Source of the DNA: a virus
IMG/VR virus record: IMGVR_UViG_3300035698_024250
Span: 1 to 54,150 of that record
Direction: 5' to 3' (one strand)
Length of the DNA stretch: 54,150 bases
Part shown: positions 31,356 to 38,709 of the stretch, piece after piece
Layout of the letters: every line of letters begins with the position of its first letter
How positions within the stretch are numbered: position 1 is the first letter of the stretch
Program-made: the position numbers and the translations under genes
The notes under the pieces: model-generated
The model's database searches: none
Told to the model about the DNA's origin: nothing
The model's input: only the letters and a program-made list of their open reading frames with translations

Positions 31356-31924
31356 AACATTCTTTCTATAATTGTGGACGGGCAGAGCTGGGCGAAGCCC
31401 TATCAGAGCAGTCTCGTTTATATATACTTCAAGAAGATGTTACGGAATCATATATATCGACTCTGTTGTGGATGTATGGTAGGATTGATGGTCCCTATAC
31501 TACTCCAAATGTTAAGGAGTTGATCGGAGTTTTTGTAACACATATTAGATCAAGGCTTAAACCAAGAGTTTATGGCTATTCGTCTGTTTTGGATAAAGAT
31601 CTGGAGGTTATATATTATGCCCTCACTAACAAGAGGGACTATGTTGATCTCGGGGTTTTAAGAAGAGAGTTCTTTCGCGAATCAGCTTTCAATGTGATTG
31701 GAGCAATAATGGCTATAGCAAAAGACAAGGCAGAGATGAACGAGCTGGTGAGAAGCCGGGAACAAATCTCGTCTTTGGATCAGTGCCTACAGAAGGCAAG
31801 GCTTCTGACTTGCAAAAGCAAAAGGATAAGCGACGACGGCTCTTTCGTGTCGGCAGAGCTTTTAGATGTCGCTGAAGAGATGAAGGAAATTGCTGACCTT
31901 AAGGAGCAAGGGACTAATGGCTGA
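31352..31924 (+). CDS. Hypothetical 190-aa helical protein
   Basis: The product (MKHSFYNCGRAELGEALSEQSRLYILQEDVTESYISTLL...) is mostly helical. No motif is recognised. It overlaps its neighbours on both sides by a few bases and is part of the 29.3-32.3 kb operon. Confidence 0.6.
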   Translation: MKHSFYNCGRAELGEALSEQSRLYILQEDVTESYISTLLWMYGRIDGPYTTPNVKELIGVFVTHIRSRLKPRVYGYSSVLDKDLEVIYYALTNKRDYVDLGVLRREFFRESAFNVIGAIMAIAKDKAEMNELVRSREQISSLDQCLQKARLLTCKSKRISDDGSFVSAELLDVAEEMKEIADLKEQGTNG

Positions 31925-32321
31925 AGAAGTAAAAGAAAAAGCGAAAACGGATAACGTAGCAAGATTGCAAGAGCTTCTAGGGTTCGACCCCGCCAAGCGG
32001 CCAGGCGTGGCAAGTGCTCCGTTGCAAGCTGCATTGGAAGAAATCTGCGAGGAGAGATCTCACGAAGCACAGAAGAAGGCTAAGGATATCCTGACAAAGG
32101 CTATTGACTTGCGCCGTCAGATGTCCGATACTGAAAAAGAATTCCAGAAGAATCTTGCCAAGTTCAATAAAGAGCTAGGAAAGCTTCTGGGGCAGCTTAA
32201 CCAGTCGATGAAGAAAGATGTTGTTGAAAAGACAGAAGCTGAAGAGACAGAACCTGAAGAGACAGAAGTAGAAGCAGGAGCAGAAGAGGCGGCGGAAGCT
32301 GAAGAGGAATCGCAGGAGTAG
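31917..32321 (+). CDS. Hypothetical coiled-coil protein with Glu-rich tail
   Basis: ATG 31917 (MAEEVKEKAKTDNVARLQEL) follows AAGGAGCAAGGGACTA and overlaps the upstream gene by eight bases. The 134-aa product is a helix or coiled coil (RRQMSDTEKEFQKNLAKFNKELGKLLGQLNQSMKKD) with a repetitive acidic tail (KTEAEETEPEETEVEAGAEEAAEAEEES). No function is recognised. Confidence 0.65.
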   Translation: MAEEVKEKAKTDNVARLQELLGFDPAKRPGVASAPLQAALEEICEERSHEAQKKAKDILTKAIDLRRQMSDTEKEFQKNLAKFNKELGKLLGQLNQSMKKDVVEKTEAEETEPEETEVEAGAEEAAEAEEESQE

Positions 32322-32369
32322 TTTTTCCTGTCCGGATTAGATGTCTTTTCATGGCATGGTAACATGCTC

Positions 32370-32443
32370 GCGACCATAGCTCAGTTGGCAGAGCAGCAGA
32401 CTCTAAATCTGTGTTGGCGAGGGTTCAAGTCCCTCTGGTCGCG
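32370..32443 (+). tRNA. tRNA with CTA anticodon (amber-suppressor type)
   Basis: Acceptor GCGACCA (32370-32376) pairs perfectly with TGGTCGC (32436-32442), with discriminator G and no CCA. The D-arm is GCTC-AGTTGGCA-GAGC. The anticodon arm is GCAGA-CTCTAAA-TCTGT with T33 before CTA, so it should read UAG. The T-arm is GAGGG-TTCAAGT-CCCTC. All arms are intact, so it appears functional. The amino-acid identity cannot be read from these elements. It lies 340 bases upstream of a gene with two in-frame amber codons. Confidence 0.93.
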
Positions 32444-32460
32444 TCGGAAAAATTCTTTGT

Positions 32461-32483
32461 AACTCCACTTTTTTAGAGGAGTT
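32461..32483 (+). other. Hairpin downstream of the tRNA(CTA)
   Basis: AACTCC (32461-32466) pairs with GGAGTT (32478-32483) around an 11-base loop. No T-run follows, so it is a weak terminator at best, and may be a processing signal or tRNA trailer structure. Confidence 0.35.
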
Positions 32484-32513
32484 GTGTAGGGTTTTCCTGT
32501 ATACTTAAAATAT

Positions 32514-32575
32514 CCTTACTCGATCAACTTGTCATAAGAGTCCAACCTGGTTGGACAATGGCCGAATGAGAAAGG
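32514..32575 (+). ncRNA. Y-RNA-like hairpin 6 with reversed strand order
   Basis: Here the 3'-type strand comes first: CCTTACTC (32514-32521), GATCAA, CTTGT-CAT (32528-32535). A hairpin follows (GTCCAA-CCTGG-TTGGAC, 32540-32556), then the 5'-type strand ATGG-CCGAAT (32558-32567) and GAGAAAGG (32568-32575). CAT pairs with ATG, and CCTTACTC pairs with GAGAAAGG with one mismatch, so the same Ro-type helix forms but closed at its outer end. A possible -10 box (TATACT, 32500-32505) lies just upstream. A fold pairing this 5' strand with the next hairpin's 3' strand is also possible. Confidence 0.5.
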
Positions 32576-32677
32576 TTTAACGTCAGAGCCTAGATACTAG
32601 AAGGAGTATAACTATGCTCAATGAATACGGCTGAATCTAAAGGTGGCCCGCCTTACAACAGGGCAAACTACATGACT

Positions 32678-32726
32678 CTTTACTCGCACCTTGTTTGCCT
32701 AAATACTGGCAAGCCGAAGAGTGAAG
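32678..32726 (+). ncRNA. Y-RNA-like hairpin 7 with reversed strand order
   Basis: CTTTACTC (32678-32685), GCAC, CTTGT (32690-32694), TTGCC (32695-32699), an 8-base loop, GGCAA (32708-32712), GCCGAA (32713-32718), GAGTGAAG (32719-32726). TTGCC/GGCAA is a perfect 5-bp helix and CTTTACTC/GAGTGAAG an 8-bp helix with one G-U. The register of CTTGT against GCCGAA equals that in the 10-kb array. The region between the two hairpins (32576-32677) shows a GCCC/GGGC hairpin and a mini-frame (MLNEYG) but no clear tRNA-like module. Confidence 0.55.
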
Positions 32727-32781
32727 GTTAACTATGAAACGGCCAATAAACGAAGCACTACTCTAGCAAGGAGTAATCAAG

Positions 32782-33147
32782 ATGCCTTTCCGTTAGGTTG
32801 AAAAAGACGATTACGGGTAGATCCCACATCCTTTCATCTATGTCATCGTTTGCGATGATCTCTCTGAGCCTCAGAAGGCGGTTCAATCCTGCCATGCTGT
32901 GATCGAGGCTACGAAGGCTTTTCAACAGCCTGAAACTCATCCCTCTGTTATCATCTGTACGGTCCCAGACGAGCAACATCTTTGCGCGCTCTCCGAACGG
33001 CTGTCAGTATTGGGGTTGCGGTACGCGATTTTTCAAGAACCGGATCAGGGGAATCGCTATACGGCTATAGCGACTGAGCCGGTTTTTGGTGATACCAGGA
33101 AGCTCTTCAAAAAGCTTCCACTTCTGAAGGAGATGCAAAATGTCTAA
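32782..33147 (+). CDS. pth2: Peptidyl-tRNA hydrolase 2-like protein; frame contains two amber codons
   Basis: AAGGAG (32768-32773) stands eight bases before ATG 32782. The frame reads MPFR-amber-VEKDDYG-amber-IPHPFIYVIVCDD and then stays open to TAA at 33145 (122 codons). The domain matches Pth2-type proteins: FIYVIVCDDLSEPQKAVQSCHAVIEATKAF, SVIICTVPDEQHLCALSERLSVLGLRYAIFQEPD, YTAIATEPV. The first non-amber-dependent conventional start, GTG 32899, would delete the beta strand and helix that begin the domain. With the tRNA(CTA) encoded just upstream, translation probably needs amber read-through. Initiation at ATC after the second amber, or MPFR as a leader peptide, are alternatives. Confidence 0.7.
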
Positions 33148-33403
33148 GATCTATCAAGTTCAATGGGAACAGGGTAATGGTTATCACTGTGCTGGTTGCC
33201 GGTCCACAGACACAAGGCTAGAAGAATTTTACGACCTTGAAGGTGCTCTTCGTTTTGTGGCTGGTAAGGTTAAGGCTAGAGAAAAGGATTGTTGTAGCAG
33301 CGAAGGCGACAACGACATCATTTGTGTTATGGAAGTCACTCGTCAATGGGACGAGCAAGAAGCTCAACAGGAACTCAAGGAGATTCAAAATGCAGGAAAC
33401 TAA
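33140..33403 (+). CDS. Hypothetical 87-aa Cys-containing protein
   Basis: The product (MSKIYQVQWEQGNGYHCAGCRSTDTRLEEFYDLEGAL...) has a CAGC pair and later CC and C residues, so zinc binding is possible. It overlaps the upstream Pth2-like gene by eight bases and the next gene by 14. Confidence 0.6.
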   Translation: MSKIYQVQWEQGNGYHCAGCRSTDTRLEEFYDLEGALRFVAGKVKAREKDCCSSEGDNDIICVMEVTRQWDEQEAQQELKEIQNAGN

Positions 33404-33866
33404 ACAAGAAACTTACGAAGGCAAGTTCGGTTACTATCCTTGCAGCAAGGAAACGTACCTGAAACTTAAACAACTCAACAAGTGGCTTACCAAGGCGAAG
33501 AAGAATGCTGCCGCCTGGCACAGATGGCACAGAAAGAGAGAAGAGAATAGGAAGGGGCCCGAGCCGAAGCTGATGCCGTTTTTTTGCACCATAGGGTCTG
33601 AAAACTTGCGATACGATTCTGAGAGAACCCATGATAGTTATTGGCTTAGGGAAAGATCTAAGGCTTACGAGAAGACTCCTATTATCGCTTATCGTATAAG
33701 ACATACTGGAATCGTCGTTCATACGAAAGGGATTGATTACATGTATAGGAGTGCAAGACATCCTATGGGGTCTGAGGATTTGGTTAATCCTCTTCCTATG
33801 AGCGAAAAAGAAATTGATGAATTGTACGAAAAGGTGAAAGAGTGTATCGAATCTGATATACAATGA
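33390..33866 (+). CDS. Hypothetical 158-aa protein
   Basis: ATG 33390 (MQETKQETYEGKFGYYPCSKETY) follows CAAGGAGATTCAAA; an upstream in-frame start would overlap the previous gene deeply. The product is basic in its first half (WLTKAKKNAAAWHRWHRKREENRKGPEPK) and beta-rich later. No function is recognised. It ends before a convergent terminator. Confidence 0.6.
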   Translation: MQETKQETYEGKFGYYPCSKETYLKLKQLNKWLTKAKKNAAAWHRWHRKREENRKGPEPKLMPFFCTIGSENLRYDSERTHDSYWLRERSKAYEKTPIIAYRIRHTGIVVHTKGIDYMYRSARHPMGSEDLVNPLPMSEKEIDELYEKVKECIESDIQ

Positions 33867-33891
33867 TTCACGTTACTTCCTCCCTCATGCC

Positions 33892-33934
33892 TGGGGCGGT
33901 TTCCGGCTGGTCCGAGAAGCCGCCCTGGGTTTTT
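33892..33934 (+). terminator. Rho-independent terminator between convergent genes
   Basis: GGGGCGG (33893-33899) pairs with CCGCCCT (33920-33926), and TTTTT follows at 33930-33934. It ends the plus-strand transcript directly before the convergent lysozyme gene. Confidence 0.65.
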
Positions 33935-34664
33935 ATTGGGAAGACCTCACAGCGTCTGCCAACTCGTTTGCCCTGTTTCCCACTTGCCCAGCCCATCTTG
34001 AATTTAGCATTTCATCTGCTGCGGCATCGTAATCGAAGTTTTGGAGAGCTTGTCTGGCTCTTTGGAATCGTCGTAGGCGAGGTCCACCAAGATTGAAAGC
34101 CATGTTGATGATGGCTTCTTGAACTCTGGCAGGATGTTGGTTAAGATCGGGAAGGAAGTTTGTGGCGTCCTGAACTGCTGTTCCAAGATCTTGTTGCAAA
34201 AGATTGTTGGCTTGATTCCTGGTTAGCTCTGCTGTTCCACTGTATATGTCATCGAAGTTTGCGCCTATGGCTTCTATGGCTTCTCTGGCTCCTGCCCTGT
34301 CTAGGTTGAAACCAATTCCAACGGTCCTGTTCCCCTCGCTGTCATCATATGATTGTAGGCGGGTTCCCTCGTGCCTTGCGAGATCTTGGGTCAACCTGTC
34401 AGTATCATAGGTTTCTTGTTGTGTTTCTTGCTGCTGGAATCTTTCAGGGCTAGCAACTCCATCTGATTCAAGTTTATCCTCAAGTTTTTTGCGGGCTAGT
34501 GATTCATCTCCACCGTTTTGTTGGATTATTTCACTGTAGTCTGCATTGGAAATGTTCAGCAGGATTAACAGGAAGGGTACAGACAGGGAGCTAAGAGCTA
34601 TTCCATTGAAGAACTCTTTCCAGTTCCACGACTGCTTCATGATTGCTAGTTTATACCAAGTCAT
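33933..34664 (-). CDS. Phage lysozyme, GH24 family, with N-terminal membrane segment
   Basis: The 243-aa product has a hydrophobic segment at about residues 19-36 (GIALSSLSVPFLLILLNI), a low-complexity linker, and a GH24 domain from about residue 100. The catalytic set is visible in LARHEGTRLQSYDDSEGNRTVGIGFNLDR: Glu of HEG, Asp of YDD and Thr of RTVGIG, spaced as in T4 lysozyme (Glu11, Asp20, Thr26). The C-terminal part (QANNLLQQDLGTAVQDATNFLPDLNQHPARVQEAIINMAFNLG) is typical of the family. The membrane segment suggests a signal-anchor endolysin or a virion-associated form. Confidence 0.9.
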   Translation of the reverse strand: MTWYKLAIMKQSWNWKEFFNGIALSSLSVPFLLILLNISNADYSEIIQQNGGDESLARKKLEDKLESDGVASPERFQQQETQQETYDTDRLTQDLARHEGTRLQSYDDSEGNRTVGIGFNLDRAGAREAIEAIGANFDDIYSGTAELTRNQANNLLQQDLGTAVQDATNFLPDLNQHPARVQEAIINMAFNLGGPRLRRFQRARQALQNFDYDAAADEMLNSRWAGQVGNRANELADAVRSSQ

Positions 34665-34788
34665 CTGAATTCCTGCTTATTATAGATTGGTAGCATTACA
34701 CTTCTTTGTTTATATTTCTTAAGCTTCGTAGAGAACTCCTTTGACCTATGCCGATATTAAATCGGGGGTAGAAGAGAGGCAATTTGAT

Positions 34789-35556
34789 ATGAATTGGGTC
34801 ATAGTTATAACCCTTGTCTGTGCGGTGCTTCTTCTAAGCGTGTATTATGGATGCACCATGATGAGTTCTAGGAAGACGCCTGACGGAGAAGAAAGCACAG
34901 TTTTAAAGATAGGCGAAGGGAAGTTGCCGGTTTTTGATGCTATAAAAGAGTTTCGAGAAGAACCCCCAAAGAATAAGAAACCACGTCCAGACTTCTCGGA
35001 GAAGCCGACCACACAACCTGTCCCACAGTTTAACGAAGCTATCATTTCAGATGAGACAGTGAACATAGCCATAAACAACTTGGTTAATCGTGCAGCTTCT
35101 ATATACGATTCTGTTCATATGGCGTTGCAGGAACTTCCTGCAACTTCAGCAGTCAAGATCCAAAGAGAGATGGACTCTATAGCTTCTAGCTCTAAAGTGA
35201 TAGCAGTTGGAGTGAAGAGGTTGGGGCAGATTGGCGAGGCGAACAAGAAGGCGGCTGTCGAGGAGGCTCGAAAAGAGGCTATGGAAGCCGTCCAGGAGCC
35301 CTCAGGAGAGCCTAAAGAGGGAACAAAGCCTACTGAGGCGTCTTTTGTGGTTAAGCTATTCTGGGTAGGTCTGGGATCAGCTATTACGGTTATACTGATT
35401 GGGATAGTTGTGTTGATATTGAGGTTCAGATCAAGGAAGGACAATCCGCCAGAGAAGCAGGAGATTGTTAGTGTTGTCGTTGTACAAAATCAACCCCCGA
35501 GGGATTACTATTCGGGGGCTGATGAAGACGGCGATCCGTATTTCTCTATGGGTTAG
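34789..35556 (+). CDS. Bitopic or two-segment membrane protein
   Basis: ATG 34789 is preferred because AGAGAGG lies upstream; a TTG at 34741 would add 16 residues. The 255-aa product has an N-terminal hydrophobic segment (WVIVITLVCAVLLLSVYYGCTM), a long Pro/Lys-rich and helical middle, and a second segment at about 196-220 (VKLFWVGLGSAITVILIGIVVLILRF). A Gly-Cys at the end of the first segment could be a lipidation site. It is divergent from the lysozyme gene, so a holin or spanin role is conceivable but unproven. Confidence 0.6.
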   Translation: MNWVIVITLVCAVLLLSVYYGCTMMSSRKTPDGEESTVLKIGEGKLPVFDAIKEFREEPPKNKKPRPDFSEKPTTQPVPQFNEAIISDETVNIAINNLVNRAASIYDSVHMALQELPATSAVKIQREMDSIASSSKVIAVGVKRLGQIGEANKKAAVEEARKEAMEAVQEPSGEPKEGTKPTEASFVVKLFWVGLGSAITVILIGIVVLILRFRSRKDNPPEKQEIVSVVVVQNQPPRDYYSGADEDGDPYFSMG

Positions 35557-36377
35557 TAAAGTTTTTCCAAAGGGAATGTGGGCGGATAAAATAGTTTGTG
35601 GCTGTTGACCTTCCGCATGTGACGAACTTTCGATAGCACTTCATGTTTACGTCCCTCCGTGATGTCGAAGCAATTCCTTGGCGTTACTGGACATGTATCT
35701 GGTTGATCGTCAAACCTGATCGCCCACTCGATCTCGTCGTAGGTCATTCCCAATTCGTCTTCGTCTGTCTGTCCCTCCCAGAGACCAGCAGAAGGCACCG
35801 CGTTTACAATGTTGTCGGTGACTTCAGTTTCAATCGCCATAAGGCGAACATCGTGCTTGTGTATGTCTGAGAGCGGGCAGATGTCAACGAGTCCGTCACC
35901 ACCTTTTGTAAAGTACCCGATAGTGTCTTCGTCTTTGTTGCCAGTGCCTACGACAAGACCGCCCATCATTCCAGCGAAGTGATATAGGACGTTTGCTCGG
36001 ATACGGGATCTTAGATTTCCAAGACAGAGTTGTCCTCGTTCTGCGATTTCTTCATCAGTGAATGGCAAGTTGATTTCCGAACCGTAAGCCGCATACATCT
36101 TTTCGATGGGTATCAGGAAGATCTGGACCTTCTCGCCCCTGGCGTCCATGTCGTTCCCGAGTTCCATCGCCTTGAGGGTAAATTCGTCGTCCTTGTCGCC
36201 CATCGGCATAGCGATACCTATGGTCCTGATCCCTGTTCTTTGACAGAGTTTGAGAACGACAGCCGAGTCAAGACCGCCGGAAACGCCAACGATCAGCGTC
36301 TTGATCCCAGCGCTCTCCGCATAGTTCTTGATCCATGCGGTTACTTCCCGGACAAGTATTTTTGTGTCTACACTCAT
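35553..36377 (-). CDS. nadE: NAD+ synthetase, ammonia-dependent
   Basis: The 274-aa product is a complete NadE: the ATP-pyrophosphatase P-loop SGGLDSAVV near residue 33, then LGNLRSRIRANVLYHFAGMMGGLVVGTGNKDEDTIGYFTKGGDGLVDICPLSDIHK with the usual NaAD-binding and catalytic residues. It converts deamido-NAD+ to NAD+ with ammonia; no glutaminase domain is present. It lies 12 bases downstream of the NAPRT gene in one minus-strand operon. Codon use is more GC-rich than that of the flanking small genes, which suggests separate acquisition. The 3' end overlaps the convergent membrane-protein gene by four bases. Confidence 0.95.
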   Translation of the reverse strand: MSVDTKILVREVTAWIKNYAESAGIKTLIVGVSGGLDSAVVLKLCQRTGIRTIGIAMPMGDKDDEFTLKAMELGNDMDARGEKVQIFLIPIEKMYAAYGSEINLPFTDEEIAERGQLCLGNLRSRIRANVLYHFAGMMGGLVVGTGNKDEDTIGYFTKGGDGLVDICPLSDIHKHDVRLMAIETEVTDNIVNAVPSAGLWEGQTDEDELGMTYDEIEWAIRFDDQPDTCPVTPRNCFDITEGRKHEVLSKVRHMRKVNSHKLFYPPTFPLEKLY

Positions 36378-36389
36378 GACTAACTCCCA

Positions 36390-37586
36390 TTAGATTCCAA
36401 GACTGTTTCTGCAAAGCTCGATTTCGTTCTGCTCGCCGGTGTTTTTCCCATTGACATCGGAAAGCTTGATCGACGGAACCCACTCATCGCCATGGCTCAT
36501 GCAGCAAGCCGAAAGCTTCATAACGATGTTGAGCGGATCTGCATCGGTGTCATTTGTGAGGTCCGTTCCAATACCGAAAGAGGTACGGAAAACATCTCCC
36601 CATGAAGTTTGGAGCCGAACTGCTTTTGAGGCGTTCAGCCCGTCTGAGAAGATCATTGCCTTCGTTGACGGGTCAATTCCTAGGCTTTGGTAGTGGTTGT
36701 GAGCCGCTGTTGCGAAGTCGTCGGGATCTCCGCTGTCTTGTCTCAGCCCGTCGAAGAACTTGGCAGATTTTGTATCAAAGGCTTTGAAGAAGGCGGCGCT
36801 TGTGAAGGTGTCTGGCAGGGCGATACCGAGTTCGCCGCCGTAAACGTCAACCCAGTTTTGAAGTCCAAGGCGGTTTGCCATGCGGTATCCGAACATGGAG
36901 CCGTGGAACATGTACCATTCGTGGGCCTGTGTCCCAATGGGCTTGAGATGTTCGATCATTCCCATGAGAACATTGCTTGTCCCGATGAGGTGATGAGGAG
37001 AATGTTGCTTTAGCTGTAGGAGGACAGAGTGCTGGACGCTGCGACTGAATCTCCTGCGAGTACCGAATTCGGCGTAGTGGGCATTCGCGTCTTTAAAGCA
37101 TGTCGCTTTGTTCGCCGCTCGTTCCCTTACCTCTTTCCTCCCGCAGGGCGGAGTGGCGTCTATTTCGTAGTCGCCGCCGTGAAAGATGCGGAAGTAGAGT
37201 TCGCTGATGGCGGCGAGGAGAGGGACTTCCCAGAGGATGGTGCGATACCAGGGCCCCTCGACAGTTACTTGAAGATCCCCGTCTGTAACGCTGATCTCGA
37301 CTTCGCTGGGATCGAACCTGTATCCGTTAAGGAAATCGATGTAGGGGCGATTTAGGAAGGGCATGACGCCGCTCCGGAGCCAATGGTATTCTGTAGGAAG
37401 GAGGTTTAGCCCTGCCATCGCTTCGACTTCTTCACGCAGACGAGCAGCAAAGTTGTCGGGGAATTTTGTTCCCCCACGGTTGATGAAGGCGTATCGAGCC
37501 CATGCATCTGGGAACTGCCTGAGAACGGCTTGTTGCATCGTCAGCTTGTAAAGGTCTGTATCCAATAGACTTCCGATGACTCGCAT
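36390..37586 (-). CDS. pncB: Nicotinate phosphoribosyltransferase
   Basis: The start MRVIGSLLDTDLYKLTMQQAVL is chosen because AAGGAG lies six bases upstream; an earlier in-frame ATG would contain that site. The 398-aa product has family hallmarks: LLDTDLYKLTM at the N-terminus, EFGTRRRFSRSVQHSVL, LIGTSNVLMGM, AHEWYMFHGSM, DSGDPDDF and FGIGTDLTND. It makes nicotinate mononucleotide from nicotinate and PRPP. With NadE it covers the first and last steps of the Preiss-Handler route; the adenylyltransferase step is missing in this window and may come from the host. Confidence 0.95.
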   Translation of the reverse strand: MRVIGSLLDTDLYKLTMQQAVLRQFPDAWARYAFINRGGTKFPDNFAARLREEVEAMAGLNLLPTEYHWLRSGVMPFLNRPYIDFLNGYRFDPSEVEISVTDGDLQVTVEGPWYRTILWEVPLLAAISELYFRIFHGGDYEIDATPPCGRKEVRERAANKATCFKDANAHYAEFGTRRRFSRSVQHSVLLQLKQHSPHHLIGTSNVLMGMIEHLKPIGTQAHEWYMFHGSMFGYRMANRLGLQNWVDVYGGELGIALPDTFTSAAFFKAFDTKSAKFFDGLRQDSGDPDDFATAAHNHYQSLGIDPSTKAMIFSDGLNASKAVRLQTSWGDVFRTSFGIGTDLTNDTDADPLNIVMKLSACCMSHGDEWVPSIKLSDVNGKNTGEQNEIELCRNSLGI

Positions 37587-37772
37587 GGTTATCTCCTTCA
37601 TGGGTTGCGGTCTCGTTTTTTCTATGAAAAGGAAGGATATCTGGACAGGAAAAAAGAATCAATAAGATGCGATGCTGATTACCGGCAGGATTTTTTATGC
37701 GCCGACAGGAAGAATATTATCAGAAATGGAATCACATTTTTTCTTTTTCTTTTATTATCATGTAACGGGTGT

Positions 37773-37800
37773 AAGAGTTAGTGACATACAATATAGTGGA
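37773..37800 (+). promoter_or_regulatory. Candidate promoter region of the sigma-factor gene
   Basis: In the 260-base gap before the sigma gene, ACATACAATATAGTGG contains two possible -10 boxes, TACAAT (37787-37792) and TATAGT (37792-37797), about 70 bases before the ATG. No strong -35 box is seen. The rest of the gap is A/T-rich, and no gene is visible in it. Confidence 0.35.
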
Positions 37801-37863
37801 TGAGGGAAAAAGGTCTCACACCTTTATACTGACGAAGACGGATGGTTTTCTTGGAGGACCAAA

Positions 37864-38694
37864 ATGATGAAAGCTGAGGAGTTGCGCGCAGAGTGGGTTG
37901 AATACAACAAGAGCAAGAGTGAATCAAGCAAGCAGAATCTTGTAGAACACTATTTCAAGTTTGTGCAAAACATTGCTAGGAAGCTCTCAAACAAGTATAA
38001 CCGCAAAGTAGATGCCGACGAATTGGCAAGTTATGGCGTGGATGGTTTGTACCGAGCAATAGAGAAATATGACACCCGCTTTGAGACGAAATTCGAGACT
38101 TACGCTTATATAAGGATTAGAGGTTCTATTATTGACGGTATGAGATCGGATGACTGGGTTCCTAGGAGTGTAAGGCTTCGACAGTCTTGGATGGACTCCA
38201 CGAGAGTTGATCTACAAGCGAAGAAAGGTCGCAAGATCGAAGACGACGAGCTTCTTAAGGCTTTGAAAATCGATCCAAAAGATTATGATAAGAACATGTG
38301 CAAATACAAGGTAGCAGCTATTGCCAGCATCGAGAACAATTTGAGCGGCAATACTTCTGATCCAGACGAGAACAAGAAGGATTTTAATTGTTACCTTATT
38401 GCCAAGAACGAAGCATTGCCTGGTGGGTCTATGGCTAGGAGAGAATTCCTTAGCAAGCTTATCGGAAGGAACTTCACTAAGGCAGAAAGGCAGATTGTTT
38501 ATCTGTATTACTATAAGGATTTCACTATGAAAGAGATCGCAGAAAAGCTTAAGATGAGTGAATCCAGAGTATGCCAGGTTCATCAAAACATTCTTGAGAG
38601 GCTCAGAACAAGAGTCCAAATCAATCCAGACTTCTTTGGTGAAGACGTTTTGGGTATAATAGAGGCTACGAATGGCAGAAAGGCTGTAATTTAA
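37864..38694 (+). CDS. RNA polymerase sigma factor, FliA/SigF-like (sigma70 group 3)
   Basis: ATG 37864 (or the ATG directly after it) follows TTGGAGGACC. The 276-aa product has region 2 (FVQNIARKLSNKYNRKVDADELASYGVDGLYRAIEKYDTRFETKFETYAYIRIRGSIIDGMRSDDWVPRSVR), a region 3-like helix, and region 4 with a helix-turn-helix (FTKAERQIVYLYYYKDFTMKEIAEKLKMSESRVCQVHQNILERLRTRV). The RGSIIDGMRSDDWVPR block is diagnostic for FliA/WhiG-type factors. It probably redirects host RNA polymerase to a set of phage promoters. Confidence 0.93.
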   Translation: MMKAEELRAEWVEYNKSKSESSKQNLVEHYFKFVQNIARKLSNKYNRKVDADELASYGVDGLYRAIEKYDTRFETKFETYAYIRIRGSIIDGMRSDDWVPRSVRLRQSWMDSTRVDLQAKKGRKIEDDELLKALKIDPKDYDKNMCKYKVAAIASIENNLSGNTSDPDENKKDFNCYLIAKNEALPGGSMARREFLSKLIGRNFTKAERQIVYLYYYKDFTMKEIAEKLKMSESRVCQVHQNILERLRTRVQINPDFFGEDVLGIIEATNGRKAVI

Positions 38695-38709
38695 TTTGCA
38701 GGTGAAGTA

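Noticed and set aside
32613-32633. Mini-gene MLNEYG with AAGGAG upstream
   Set aside because: Only six codons inside the second Y-RNA-like locus; no support beyond the ribosome-binding-like site.
32758-32979. 73-aa minus-strand frame
   Set aside because: Antisense to the Pth2-like gene; its composition fits a shadow of that gene.
33863-34096. 77-aa plus-strand frame
   Set aside because: Lies antisense to the lysozyme gene, whose GH24 motifs establish the coding strand, and across the terminator.
36030-37551. Several plus-strand frames of 60-117 aa
   Set aside because: Shadows of nadE and pncB, both confirmed by family motifs on the minus strand.
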